The notes under the pieces: model-generated | Seen by the model: only the letters and a program-made list of their open reading frames with translations | Databases searched by the model: none | Told to the model about the DNA's origin: nothing | Part shown: positions 12,501-27,500 of the stretch, in pieces | How the letters are laid out: each line of letters opens with the position of its first letter | Position numbering within the stretch: the stretch's first letter is position 1 | Program-made: the position numbers and the translations under genes | Source of the DNA: Aspidiotus rigidus | Lineage: Eukaryota > Arthropoda > Insecta > Hemiptera > Diaspididae | Assembly (NCBI GenBank): GCA_035079385.1 | Contig: JAVHKY010000034.1 | Location: 682,001-746,000 of the forward strand | Length of the DNA stretch: 64,000 nucleotides | Reading direction: 5' to 3'

Positions 12501-15500
12501 GCTTTGTCTCACGTATAATGAGTACTCATCACTAAATTGTGTTGAAATGAACGTCGAATATACGCCGATATTGGAAGACTGAACACTTTTATCGGAAAAC
12601 CAGTAGGTATGATAATTAAACCGCTCATTCTCAGTGAGGCCTATTCACATCTCAATCCGCCGTATCAACTCAATTTCAAGAAAATAAATTTTTTCCCTGA
12701 TCGTCGATTTGTATAATTATTATTCAGTACCGGTACATCAATAGAACGATTTTCCTGTGACGTCATATTCATTGATAACATGCATATTTCCGCAAACGGC
12801 ATATCGACGTCCGTAAGGTTACTTACTACAGGAACGTTTCGATCATACTTCACAAAAAGAAAAATAAGTTGAGAATAAAAAGTTGATATTCTTAATTTCT
12901 AGAGTCACTTATACAATCGACGTTCAACCTCGATTAACCGAGCAGGATTTTGGCCAGTCAAATTTCTTGATCTGCAGTTCAACAATCACGTGATATCACG
13001 TTTTTCAAACGTACAACTGGCACACTTTCTATAGGGCTTTTCCATGTCGGCGCATTGCATACGTATTCTCCTACGTGTTATCGAAATGGTAGTATTTCCA
13101 ACATTGCTCTTATGGTAAACTACTCCACAATGAAAATGAGTATGCAATCCAGCAACACCCATAAGGGCAATGTTAGAAATACTACCGTTTCGATAACACG
13201 TAGGAGAATACGTATGCAATGCGCCGACATGGAAAAGCCCTATACTTCAGTTCATCATTTTTTTCCGAGTATGATTGAAATGTTCTTACATCATTCCTAT
13301 GCTAATCGTGAAGCTGCTCAAAGCTGATGGACTGCTTTCTGACCTTTGCCTACATTTATCGGTGCTGTGACGTCATGGAAAATTGATCTATTCAACTTTT
13401 TACAACAGATCTTACACAGTTTCTTAGTAGAAATTTATCATCACAATTCACACACTGGTACCAATCGTCCAAAAGATGCAGTTTGCCAGGTTATCGATCT
13501 GGATACACGTCAATGTTCGACTTTGTACGTCAGTAATTGATTCTTATTTACTGTTATCAGTTAGTGACGTCACGAGAACAGGGTGCATTTTAACGTCTAT
13601 TTTATATTTTTCCTCGAACCGTTTCTATCATACAGAGGTCAGCAATTCAATCGAGTTATCATGACTTGGTGATAAATCGGTCCCTACGAAGTTGAACTAA
13701 TGTATGATGTACAAAAAATAATTGACGTATGTGAGCTCTGTTATCAAATACGACGATCCAGAGAAAAGATTTGACGTATGTTTAATTCATTGTTAACTGT
13801 GGTTATACAAAAATAATCTTATCGGCATTAGACCCTTTTCTTAGGAGTGTTGTCAGAAAAATTTTGCTGACAAACGTCAATCATTTTTTGCACGTTTCAA
13901 ACGATTGGTAAGTACAAGTGCGTGAGGGGTGATAACAAGCAACTGGAAACGACTATTCTATCAATAGGCGGCGTAACTTGGGAGTTTGCAGTGTTGGTGG
14001 CCCTGCGTACAAAGGTGATCATGGTTCAATTTGTACATCTCCAAACAGTTTTTCAATCCTGTTTTCCAATTCAAGTATGAGCTTTAGAAAAAATTGTTTA
14101 TTACAAAAAATATTCGTTTGAGAATTCTTTATACTTCGATTCTCACACTGTGCTTGACGAAAAGTTAAATAATTCTAGAAAATGCGTTCGAGCTAACAAA
14201 AAATCCATGATTACCTTTGTAACTAGCGCTACCTAGTGTAGGTTACGCCACCTATGATACAACAAGAGGGAAAAATTGAGATCCGTGAAATTAGAGCTTT
14301 GTTCTAGACAACCAACATGGATACACAGAAACGCCAATATCGTTCATTTCAAAATTAATACTTTGCAGGAACTAAATGTTCTAGAATAAATGTAACATAG
14401 AATATCTTCCACATGGTTGACTTGAATGTACGTGAATTCAACTTCAAACAACAGAAACGCTCATCATCGATGGTGCAGCAAATAATGTGAGGTTAGTCTT
14501 TCATCATTTTAACCGACAAAGAAGTAAGATTGCCATGAGAAACAGTAATCTACATAACTGACATCGAAAGCGAGTTTTCATTGCAACAAGTACATGAAGC
14601 ACAAACTCATTTTCAATACTTAGTGGACACCTGACCTTGAGACTCGGGAAATTTCGACTTCCGACCAATGAATTACGGACGTAAATGCCCTGTTGTCCGT
14701 CATCCCTTCATCCAATTGTTCTCAGGAATGAGCCATGACCTTGACACACATTAAGGACAAATAATCTCTAATTCGGAACTTGACATACATACGGTAGGAA
14801 GAGAGAGATGTTAGGATGACGGAGGTTAAAACCGAGTTTAAGGATTTGGTTAATCAAAAATTCGTAGTATGAACTGAAGGCTACAATTTTTGTCTCACCG
14901 AGTTCCTTCAAGGGTCTCACACGACAATTGTATCTTAATCTATCTAGTTTTCAAACAATGAAAAATATTCCATCGACTCTCAACGTACAATCTACAGACA
15001 GACCAAGCAATTTTTACGGAGCAGTGATACTAAATTTTGAATGACTTCACTTCGCCAACGACAAGTTCTAAATTTGCAGAAAAGTAGGGCTTACACGGCT
15101 AACCGCCCAATGGCAACAACTTCAATACAATTTCAAAAAATGATGAGAAATTCAATCGTAATCTATACGATTATCATCACGTGATCGATGAGATTTCTTC
15201 GAATAGTAAAACAGGCGTCTGCTGATCGTGGCGAAAAATCCGAACATTAATCCCGTCTTCCGAGTAGATTTTATCAGTTCGATTATCTTCCACGAGAATT
15301 TTATTCCGATTTTGAAAGACGATTTGGTATCAAATCACCAACAGGAAAGATGTGAAGAGTATTTTACGCACTAAAATGATTGAGCAATATTGTTTATCAT
15401 TTTGATCGATACGATTTCTACAACAGAGGAAACAAGGGAGCCAATTCGGTCGGACCTTAAAATTGTTTGTCTTCGATTTTCCATTTTCACTGAAACGTGA

Positions 15501-18500
15501 AGTTCATACTTTCGAACGATCGTAAACATTATTTCATACTTCGTTCTTCGAATACTGACACTCCCGACTCAGCAGAATTCACAGTACAATCGAATGGAAT
15601 TTTTAAAACGAATTTTTCACGTATGTGTCCAGTAACGTTTCTTTCCATGTTTCTAATAACGAATCGTAACGAAATCCACAAGGAAATTAAAATTTCGACA
15701 TCGAAAATTCATACCTACAACATACATAGACTCTCTCGCACAGGTACAAAACTTCTCATCAAACGTCTTGGCAATTGTACTTCGGTTTCGTGAAGTACTG
15801 AGATTCGTTTCAAGACTTCTTGGCTCCACACGACCCTGTAAAACCGCTCGTCTCTGAATGACTATTTAATGAAAAGTTTCCAAGATACAGACCAGAAACC
15901 GACTCTCGTAATCCACGTTTCACGCTCTCCTTCACGATTCAACTCACTGACCTCCAGTATTCATAATCGAGAAAAAATGAAAAAAAAAACTCACCTTCAG
16001 GAGCATTATTCGCTTCGACAGTTTCGCCGTTGGTTTGTTTGGCAGGTACTGAACTTAAAGGTGCACTCGCCGAAGGCTTAGCGACATCATTGCCATGCTG
16101 CTTCGGCGGAACAGTTTGAGCAGTTTTTCCTTTAGCATTCGCGTTTGAATGCTCGTGAGCGCTTCCTTCGCTAGACTGATCCTTACCACTTCTTTTCGGT
16201 TTCGCGGACGGACTGGATTTCTCGTCTTTAGCGGGAAACGCGGGCGCCCCTTTCTCCAGACTCGCGTTGGCGACGCTCGTCGACTTCGAGGCCGATAACG
16301 TATCAGGAGAGGGAGTCGAAGACGATGAAATCGGCGAAGATTTCTCACTATTGGGTCCAGACGTCGACAGGGCTGTCGCAGGCGGCTTTGTACCAGGTAT
16401 GACTCCTGCAGTCGCGGGCAACGGAACACTAGATTGAGATTTGGAATCCATTTTTGTAACACTATTTTGAGCAGATGATGATACACCAGTCAACGTTGTG
16501 GTTTGAATTGCTTCCGGCAGTGATTGGTTGGAAGAAACGACCGCGGCAGGGGAAGAGCTTGTCGCAGCGGCGAGGGGTGGTTTCCCGATCGTGGGTTTCG
16601 TCGATGGAATACCATCTTTTGGAACACCGGCGATACCACCTTGAATACCCTGTTTTGTCGTTTTCTTAGACCCATTCTCAGGATCTTCAATCCCTATAGT
16701 AGAAGTGGTAACAATAGATTTATTTACACCGTCGCTTGGCACGGTGGTAGTCAATATCGTCGGCGGAACCGATGATACTGGCGTTGAGGAAACGGAACTG
16801 GAATTAGAAACCGTAGTTTCGGCCTCTTTCGGCGGCTTCTTCGTTCCAGGTGGCACACCTCTTTGTGAGGTAGACTGAGCGGGTGTAACAATGGTAGGCT
16901 GCACACCCGGCGTTTCCGGCCAAGAGGACGAAGTCTGCTTATCGCGTAGCTTAGAATCATCCGGCTGAACGTCGCCGGAGGGCTGTTCTTCCCTCGTCGG
17001 CTTTTTATAATCCATTTTTGCGGATTGAATCGATGTTGGTACGTTTGCCGGCTTCAAAGACTTCACTACTGAATTACCGCAAATATCAACTTGACTGAAG
17101 CCACTCGCCACACCACTATGAGAACTTCCTTTCCAATCGTTTGTGGACTGTCCGAACGGGACATTCGGCGCCGTACCGTTCAAAACTGATTGGCTTTGTT
17201 CTTTATTGGTGTACGTCATGGACGAGGACGATGAGCTATAACCAGAAGAAGGCAACGATTCTGATGGACGTTTTACGTCATTAGGGCTATCTTTCTTATC
17301 CGGCTGCAACGAATAATAGTATTTTTGGTATAAATATCACGCTAGAGACTTTGAAACACAGTGCAAAGTGAAAAACTTACCTTGGCAGATTCCCCATCGT
17401 TCAAGTTGATTTCTTTCCCAGTATTCGGATCTATTATTTTCAGAGCTTTACTTCTTGATTTCGCACTACTCACGGCTGGTGTGTGCTGCTGTATGGGTTG
17501 TTGTTGCGGTATCGAAGGTACTGAATTAATATTCAAATAGGGAGGCGTACTCGGAATGATAGTACTGGCTTGTCCTACTTGTACCACATTTTGAGTAGCC
17601 GCTCGAGCATTTGTAGCAGATGGCCACGCACCTCTCACAGCAGGATTATTGTAATCTGATTGAGAGAACGGATAACAATTTACACATTGACTTACAAGAA
17701 AAGAGAAGGAGTAATATGAAAACTTACAGGTCGAGTACTGCGGGGTAGGCATAAAAACTAGATTATGTTCGCTGCCGCCGGTTCCAGGAAGTTGATAGTT
17801 CGGAGTCGGTATTATATTGGTGGCCGAAGCACTATTATTCGGAAGAACGGCACTTGGCAACTGTGGAAAAATAATTATGGTCATCGTAAGAAGCGTTTCA
17901 GTGGATGACTGACAAAAAAATAATGAGAACTAACCATGCCGATAGAGTAGTTTAATGGGTGGCCTCCAGGATTGAGTGTCTGAGGGTAGAAAGGAAATTT
18001 AAATTAGGAAAATAGAAATACATAAATGGTACTCCTGAGAGAAATATCGTCATTAATAATAAATAGTAAGGGACACCCTGATTTACGGATGACAAATCGT
18101 ATACAAATGCTTCAATCATTCGAACTAGCTATTATGGAGGATAGAAGAGATAAACGAGTAACATTTTAAGTTAGTTATACTTACGTTCACACTAAGGTAA
18201 TGGTGGCGAGGTATTTGTTGCAATCTGGGCTGATTATGAGCTCTCGATGCATTATTATTGATAATCACTCCCGTTTGAGAAGGCTAAACAATGAAATAGA
18301 GAATAAGATTAATTTCCAGAAGGTACAGGCGATCGTAACAAGTAGCGAGTTCAGTTTTCGACTTTGAATTCCGGGAGTACACTTTGTACCTTCATATTTA
18401 CAACGAATATAATTCGTCAGACTTTCCCAACTTTCGAGTATTTCAAATATACAGCGATTTTGACAATAATTCATGAAGAGCGAATCTGACGTTTACGAGA

Positions 18501-21500
18501 ACGAGCGAACATTTTCGATGCTTTCGAAAAATAAAATCCTCCGTATTACGGAGAAATTGAAAAATATTCAACGTCTTACGTAATCTTTCAATGACTGCAA
18601 CTATATTACACTCGCCTACAATTCGAAGAGAGAAGGAAAAAAACGAAGGTTAAGTTGCTGAACTGTACACGAGCGGTGTAATAAAAATGCACGCGTATGC
18701 CTACTACCAGCGCGCCTTTTATTACAACCTCCTTAATTCGATTTTTGTTATTTGCAAGAAGCCTACTAACAAGATTATACAGAAATAGACCACTTCTCTT
18801 CCCCTCTCCGCCCTCTCGCGTTTCATATACACTTGCGGAAAACAATCAAGATACTTTCCAGTTATTCATCCGAAGATAGTTTGCACTTCTAAACATATAT
18901 GAATTGATGTCTGACACCATAATTATGAAAACTTGAATGAGCACGATTTAATAACACAGCGAGATGGTATACGAATTCGACGCTTTCTCAAGGAAAATGT
19001 AGGGAAGACGTTGATTGCACGATATTATAAAGCAAATTTCATAATATCGTATCATAACCAAGAATCAGTGGCCTTTTCAGATTACGGTCTCGAGTTTCCT
19101 ACGGTCATTACTTCATCTTGACATTCACGCCACGGTAACTGAAAATTGGTTTTAGACAGCTGAGTAAAATTTAAATAGGTCGGTATAACTTCAAAAAATC
19201 CCAAATTCAGAATCCAGTAAGAGCACTAGTAGCGATATCTAGACTGCACTAAAAGGTGGGTACGGTGTTTTTGACCATATAAGAGATCATCAACTCTATT
19301 TCCTCCCCTTTGCCTAGGATGCAACCGAAAAGTACTTCCCCAGCTATGTAGAAGTCTCATCCACTCCCAACTGGACTACGGCTTCTCGATCTACTCTCAG
19401 TCCAACGAGTCCTCTCTTCAATTACTGAACACTGCACTGTATAGCCCTAGGGCAGTGTTTCTCAACCGGTGTGCCGCGGCACATCACTGTGCCGCAAGCC
19501 CGCCTCAAGTTTCCGCAAAATTTCGATCCAAAACATACTTAAATCAACATTAACTGTTTACTCGAAAAAGTGATCATAAGCACTATCTGACCGATGTGTT
19601 CTAATTTTTGAATGATGTCAGTTCCGGTTATTATGAGTCCAAACCCACACTCAATGACATAAAAATCAAGAACTTTCTGCGACTTGGCCAAAAATACAGA
19701 TTATATTTCATGTTTCCTCATAAATTTCGGAATTAGAAGAGCCCAGAGGTATTTCAGTAAATGCTAGAAACATTCACACACTTCTGCGTACATTGGTAGC
19801 AAAATTTTCCCGAGTCCCGACGGAAGATCAAAGCTCTTGTTTCCCGGAACCACAGTATAGAGAAAGAGGGGTGAGGCCTCTTGTAGGTCACAAATTCTGA
19901 AATCAGCAGGAGGAAATCAGTAAACATGAAAATTCCAAAACGCACAAAAATTTTCAATACAATCTGAAGTTCTGGAAATGCTGTGCCGAAGTAATATCGT
20001 CTCATGGAGAAATGTGCCGCGATGTAAAAAAGGTAGAGAAACACTGCGGTCTAGGGGCATTCCCGTACTAGTCCTAATCTCAGCCTCTGCGCTAAAGCAG
20101 CCGAACCTCCACTCCACTTTCGCACACTAATCCTTCATCGCATTCTCGGCTTAATTCCCGAAACTCCTTTCCTCAAAAAACATTACTAAATCTTCTCAGA
20201 CTTCACATCTTGACTACAACCCTCTCCTCCTCATTAAATCCATTCCCCCGACTATCAGATTCGATCTCACGAATATTCCCAAATCAAATAACACCGCCTA
20301 CTGTAAATTGATCACAGAAATTATCGCAGAATTCCCCGATCATATACATGTTACACTAGTGGCTCTAAAACAAGAAATAAAACTGGCTATACATACTCCA
20401 TCCAGGACAAAATTACGGTTTAGGTATCGTTCAAGAAACTCTGCCTCCGTTTTTACGGCTGAGTTGAACGCTGTCCGCTCTTGTCCTCCAATTCTTACTC
20501 AGCGTCTTCCCGGACTCAAGTATAATCATCCTACGATTTGACTCACTTTCCTCCCTCATATTTTAACAAGATCCTTATCCAGCTAACCCCATGACTCAAT
20601 GCATTCATGTCATTCTCCATACGCCAACCTTTATAAAATCATCAGTCGCTTTCATCTGGATTCCAGGTCATATTGATCACATGGATCGCGTGTCCAAAAA
20701 CTCCACACTCTTACTAGAATTACTGACCCAGATCATTCAAAAATACTACCGTTCCAAAATTTTTGCTTCTTGACATAACCTTTGAAAGAACATCGTCATC
20801 AGAAACTAAGATCAATTGAAATCCTCCTCTTCAAATAGAAACTCACACCACGAAGAAGTCATTCTCTCTTGTCTTAGGATTGACCTTACCTGACTCATCC
20901 ATTCTCATCTCTTCCTAGGTCTTCACACCTCCATCATGTAACTACTGCCGTTCAGATAACCTCACGTTTCAACGTCTCTTCGGATGTCCCGTCCTCCAGT
21001 TTCCTCACCTCTAACTTCCGCGATATCCAACAACTCCAACTCCCTCAACCATCCTCATTTTAATTACTCCCATCAACTTCTCTAATATTATAAAATAAAT
21101 CAATGTAATAATCCATTATGGTAAGTATAATTATTGTAGAATCGAATTAACGTGAGCTGATGACCCAGTTTGAGTAGTCGCATAGCTCATAAATTGAAAA
21201 AAAAAAAAAAAAATCGAACTATTTCCTTGAATACTGTTTCATTCAGAAAAATGTAGAGGATGAAAGTTGTGGCACTCATAATTATCTTCTAAATGAGTCC
21301 AAATATTTCCCACATTAGCCCCTTAGGCCTCACCTAAACTATATCAACTACCCAAAAAATCTACGTACCCCGCTATTTACCGCGCCCTCTTTCTACAGAT
21401 ACTAAACTCTTTTCCCAACACTACCCTTTGTTCCACAGATGGATCAAAAATTTAAAACAAAGTCGATTTCGCGTTTTCAATCGGCAATAGAATCTTCTCT

Positions 21501-24500
21501 CATAGACACCGCAACCCCGTATCATTTCCAAGGCCGAAGTCAAAGCCATTTTTCAATGCTTAGAAACGATACTGGCCCTCCCTGTCCCACTCAACCGCAC
21601 TTTTCTAATCGCCACCAACTCCTCATCCACGTGAACGGCAATTTACAAGGTACACTCTACTAACCCACTTGTCTCACGCATCCATTTTCTCCTCATAACA
21701 CTTTCATCCATTCGTTACATCGCTTTTATGATAGGGATCCAAGGCAATTAAACAGTCGATTTCAACTGTCACCAAACTTCGACAAATCAACTCTCGTCTT
21801 CTTCCCACTAAGAATGACCTTACCCACACCACCCACCTCAAATTACGGACGAATGAATTACACTCACCTCATCAAACAAATTAGCCCAATTAAAACCATT
21901 ACCATTCACATGGTCTTCATCACACCAAGAATCCCACCGTCACAAAATCTATTTTACACGGTCACACGCGACTCACACACGCTCACCTTCTTCCCGACCT
22001 TTTGTCGCTCTCATGCGAACATTTTAGCCTCGACTCCCACGTCACAGTCACCCACATTTAGCTTCTGACCGCCAAACCCACCAAATTTCACTATTTATCG
22101 AGACAAATTTGGCCGCTGACCTTCAATCCATCATCTCTCATTTAAAGCAGTAAATTACACCCAACGCATCTAAAATCGATTCACCATCAAGCCCACAATC
22201 CAAGTGCAGTTGAGAGTTTGAAAGACGTTTTTTACAGAACTGTTTACCTTTTCGACCAAATTGCACTAGTGTTTAGTAGCTAGAGGGCAGAACTTTTGCC
22301 GAATTCGCGAATTTGTACAGTACGAGTCACGTTCCTGACTGACCACTTAATAATTCCGTAACTTTAGCTCGAGTACGGCGACCGAAGAACAATTCGAAAC
22401 GACTGCTAAACAAATACCAGCCTCGATCATAGATATCTTATCAGAAACGCACGCGTCCATGATACAACTTTCAATTCGATATTGAAATTCTTGAGATACT
22501 TGCGGTTGGGCATAGTTTCAGATCAGCGAAGCGTCATCGAAATTGCCAATAGTTCTTCAATTGATTAATACCGACTTTAAAAATGGTACAAGCCAGGAAC
22601 AAAGTTCTGTGTAAGTGCATGGCACCCTCATACACGCGGCCAAAAATCCCAAAGTCGTGCGTCTATCAATCTTCAACACTCCAATGACGTAGCATGCGGA
22701 AGCAAGTGAACGAAAATAGAGTAAAACTAGGAGAAACAGAAGCGTACAGGCCAGTATGAAAATATCATAATATAGTCATCATCCGCCAGAAAAGATGGAC
22801 AAGCAGACGATAAAGTATAGAAAAATTTGCGAGGAGATTCCTTCTGCTAAGTTCTTGTCCAGACACCCCAAACAGTATCCCCAAAAAACGAGATACTAAA
22901 TTTTTCTCGCTTTTCAAACTTTCTCCTCTCCATCGCATCACCCTAACACCACAACGAAATAATCTTCCAATGGAATAATCAGTCTTGAGCTGAGATTGAG
23001 TGGATCAAGACACCGTCAGGCGCAAAGTTTCAAAAGCGAGAACTTGTAAACGAAGAATCAAAGTCGCGGACTCGTAATGGTCACCGCTAGTATACACTTT
23101 GCAACGACCTAGACCCTCTTACGGATAATCCTTACCGCCTAAAAGTAACTAAGGAGTGAAGCCACAAATGTGTAGTACTCAGTAACATTTGTTGAAGTTT
23201 TTATAATTCACACATAGCCTTAAATCAAACATTGGTCCTCGTAAAAACTTCGATAATCTTAAGTAAATAAAGACAGCTTCTCGAAACGCAAGATACAACG
23301 ACGGTAATTTAATCGCTACCTCGGTATTTATTTCATTGAGCTTTCGATAAATAAAAATTGTAAACGAACAATAGCGGCACAAGCATTTGCCTTCAACAAA
23401 TATCTAAAATTCATGAAAGTACGAAAGGAGAAGAAGCAGGCGAACGTATGTTTTTAAATTACTGCCGACGTTCGTGAGAAAGACACAACTAAAAGACGTA
23501 GGTACTTTGCGAGACAATGTAGAGGAACGCTGCCAAGAAAAATTCGTATACTTTCAGTACATAATTTATGATCGGATAAAGACGTCAGCAATACAGCATA
23601 GGCAACAGTGCTTCGAATGAAGAATAGGTGCCGATATGGAACGAATAATATTTCTAAAATAAGACGCTTCGAGAACACTCCGAGTGAAGCTGTGTTGATT
23701 TGTTTTCTGAATTATTTTGATGGGTTATATTATAAGGACTTGTTGAAGAATACCAAACCTCTAACATACTTCAATTGAACACTTGATTGAAAGATAAAAT
23801 AAACACTTCGTTTTCGATAACGGAGCCGATTCAAAATGAGGATAATCCTCCGATGATGATAACTTCATTGAAAAAATGACACCATAATCATTATACAAAC
23901 ATTGAATTTACACTCCCGGAATCCAAAATAACATTCAATCTCGCAGATCTATGAACTCACGAACAGTACAGGATACTTACAAGCCTTCCGTAGGTTAAAG
24001 GATGTTGATTCATCGTGTGCGTATAATTTTCTGCAAAAAACAAGCAACATAAATTTCAATTAGAAAAATAATTCCCAGTCTGTTTTCGTAGGTAAGGTCG
24101 CTACTTTGCGAGCAGCGCGATGGATTCGGAACTGCTTTTACCACATTCTTCATAGATTGAGGCGAGGATCCAAGGAGGAGGATGCAACTGTCCTTAAATG
24201 TGATTTTCTTGAAAACAACCATGGGGAGGAGTGAAAGGGGAAATTAGGAATTACAAAAACAAGCAGAAACATTTCAATGGGGAAGGAAGTCACTATTGCC
24301 ACCCGACCTTGTATTTCGAGATGCCCGTAAAAAAATTGTCCACCACCTTTTCCTCCTTCTAAAGCGCTAGCCAAGCATCAACTTCATTCAATCACAAAGT
24401 CATAACAGAATAATATATTGAAAAATCTTTTTTTGTCTTTTTGGGCAACTTTAGAATAGGAAATAAGAGTGATAACCAGACCACGAAAGTTGTTCTCTCC

Positions 24501-27500
24501 CATTCAGAAAAATAATTTTCAAAGAAGCAAAACATCAAATAGGAACAAAGTCGTGGCGCGAAAGGAAAGGGCTACGCCTTTGGTTTTAATTTCAAGTTAT
24601 GTAATCAAGATGACTACAGGATATGGACGAGAAAATTCATGTTAGGTTATTACACACATAAACAAATTTCAAACTTTTGAAATGGACATCAAACGATCAG
24701 AGGTAAATATTTTCAACACCAAATACAATTCCATTCTTCGTTTTTCGATATTACTTTTCATTATTGGGCAATACTCACGTTTACTTACCGCGGTTTGTTG
24801 CGACGCGTAAACGTATCTTACCAAGCTACAAAATTTCAATACGCGAGAAGGTGCACTTCCTCTCGCAATGAAACGCGGGAACTAAGCATGAGTACTGCAC
24901 AAAGATGAGAGGTATTATCAAAAACCTGAAAGTTGCATCGTATTCAGCATTCAAAAAGACTTTTATAGAAAGACTTTTGATTAATCATTTCAGAAGTCTT
25001 ATTGAATCTTTCTGGATCTCAGTGGCAGATCCAGACGGAAAAGTTGGGGGGCTCTGAACTGAAAGGGTCTAACCAAATTCACCGATTTCAATGTCTTTTA
25101 TCGTTTTTTGGTTCTATCTAATACAGCTTCATACATCCTGCATTTCAAGTACCAGAAATTGGAAGAGAGGGAAATTTTTTCTGCGCTTTCCCTCCCACAT
25201 TTTCTTAATCAGAGGATGCATCTTTTTCTGTGTGATAAAAGGGGCGAGGATACTAATAGAAGGAGTGATAGAATACCATGAGTGGTTGATGGTGGCGCAC
25301 AAGCTACCTATCGCAATGGTGATTCACCAAAGAGCAGAAACTGAATTTTGCTAGAGTCGATCGGGTTCATCACAACCCATTGAGGAACTTTTAAAAATCA
25401 TTCCTGTGGTATTTAAATGGGACTATTACACATCATCACCTTGGAGTGTAGCGTGGAAAGTGGCGCTCCTAGCAGAGCCCTTACAGGTGTATACAATTTT
25501 AAAGTGAATAAAAACCTTCATACGGATGCGTTTTGTAGCTTAATGGCACTACATCATCAGTGCACAAACTGAAACCAATAGAAATCGGTTCCTAAGTTCA
25601 GACATAAAATATTTTTGAAGAAAATATCCGATGTTGCTGGGGAATTTGATTCAATTGACATCATCATGACTGAACTAGTTTGAAAAAACCAGGGTTGCAA
25701 AACAACCGGCTCTTTTAGAAAAAAAAAAACATGTTTTCTTTTCAGCTTAAAACTGATTTCATGTTCGAAACATGTTTTAAATTATGGTTCACGATTTGAA
25801 TGTTTTAATAGGTTTTGAACATCGTTTAAAACAACGTTCCAATTTTTTTTTCACTTTTTCAACCCTGGAAAAATTGTCAAATATTCATTTTTAATGAAGA
25901 ATAATAATGGGAATATGAAAAAAAAAAAAAAAAAAAAAAAAGGTTTAATGTTTTTTATGTATTGAATAAAATAAGTTTAAAACAAACGAACACATTTTCA
26001 ACATATTTTCGTTTGAAACACAATTTAGATTTTTTGGTGCGTCTTAAACATCGTTTGTTTAAAATATCGCTACTTAATGGGGCACCGCAGTCTAACTGAG
26101 ACGAGGATTGTCTCGATTAAATATCTCGAGTCAAAAATTCAGACAAGGATTGAAGCTCGAATCGGGCCAGCAAAAGACTTCTAAAAAAATTTTAAATTCA
26201 GCTGTCCAAAATATTTTCAAGCTTGAAGCGACAAATTGCATATTTCTGTTTTACTGGAAGGCCTCGAAAATTTCTATTAAATTTAGAGATGCATGCAATA
26301 ATGGTAATTTTTCTATTGAGATAATTATGAGAGAGGACTCTGAAGGAAAGTAAAAATCCAAATTACCAATACTCCTAAGAAATGAATGGACCATTCCAGT
26401 GGCAGAGCCGAGGAAGGGAAATGAGGGTCCAGGCACCTCCAGGACTGAAAAATGAACTATCATCAACATGACATGTTTTATGTCTTTGCTCTGACCTTCT
26501 CTCTCTCCTGCCCCAATTCCAAAACTGACGGATTCTTTGAGGGAGTTGAACGAGAGATGGCCGGGAAGCGGTTTTATGGGACACCTTCTTCAAATGAAAA
26601 GAGTTTTGAAATTATTGGAGTAGATTTGGCTTCAACTTTTGTATATCCCATTTTTTAAAATTGTTTAATCAATTAAGTAGTAAAGAACTTTTAAAAATCA
26701 TTTCTATGTTATTTATGTGGGACTATTACACTCCATCGCCTTCGAGGGTAGCGTGGAAAGTGGCGCTCCTAGCAGGGCCCTTACAGACGAAAACTTGCGA
26801 TTAAAACAGAAGTAAACAAAGAACGAAGCCAATTCAGCAAGCAGATTGTCAACTGATGTGACACTGTTAACTGGAAAGTAGATGCTCCTATTAATAAGTC
26901 AAAAGGAAGGTTAAGAGGGAGGGAGGAAAGGGAGAAACAGAATTTTTCTGTAATGGATACAATCCCATAAACTTTGTCACTACTATTTGCATGTTTTTCC
27001 AAGAACTTTTTTTGAAATCATGACTTTTCAAGCCACTAGACACGCATAATTCATGATCAAGGATGGAAAGGATGAAGAACAACGAAAGACGCTCACTCTT
27101 CTCCAGTAGATCGGAGTTCGAATTTGGGTCCTCTAACATACAAGGCGGTCGCCAAAACCATTCCCCGTCTCTGTGGTGTGCAAAAATTCGAGAAAGTTTC
27201 TCGTTTTTTTCCACAATTCAACACCAATATGTTTTTCAACAGTACAAGAGGATACTAAGTCAACATGCGTCGGCATTACCTACACATCAACCTGAGGTAT
27301 GCGACAATAACAAACGTCATTACCTTTCCAAAACATTTGGCGATACGAACTTCACAATGGTACATAGGAGACTTGCGAGTGCACGACTAGCCTTCTCCGA
27401 ATCCATCGACTAGCCGTCTACTTGTATACAGTAAAAATTCACACTTACGATATTGACCAGGACCTTTAGTTTCATTAGGGACAGTCGGCGGAGTGCTAGC

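Larger units (their letters stand above)
10721..15994. other. eIF4G intron, outside listed MITEs nothing recognised
   Basis: AT-rich intronic sequence between exons 15995 and 10175. Apart from the three MITEs at 12.1, 13.0 and 14.0 kb I see no conserved coding or RNA signal. Confidence 0.5.

Noticed and set aside
16055..16960. Long open frames on both strands over the 1.3-kb exon
   Set aside because: They are shadows of the eIF4G low-complexity exon; composition and splice phases support only the eIF4G frame.
25593..25663. C box (ATGATGA) and D box (CTGA) spacing on minus, a possible snoRNA
   Set aside because: The 7-bp stem overlaps the D box instead of flanking it, no D'/C' boxes or known guide are present, and the spot lies just outside a hAT-like MITE.
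27063..27413. A 116-codon open frame on plus beside the first coding exon
   Set aside because: No recognisable motif, no splice or poly(A) context, and it overlaps intron sequence of eIF4G.
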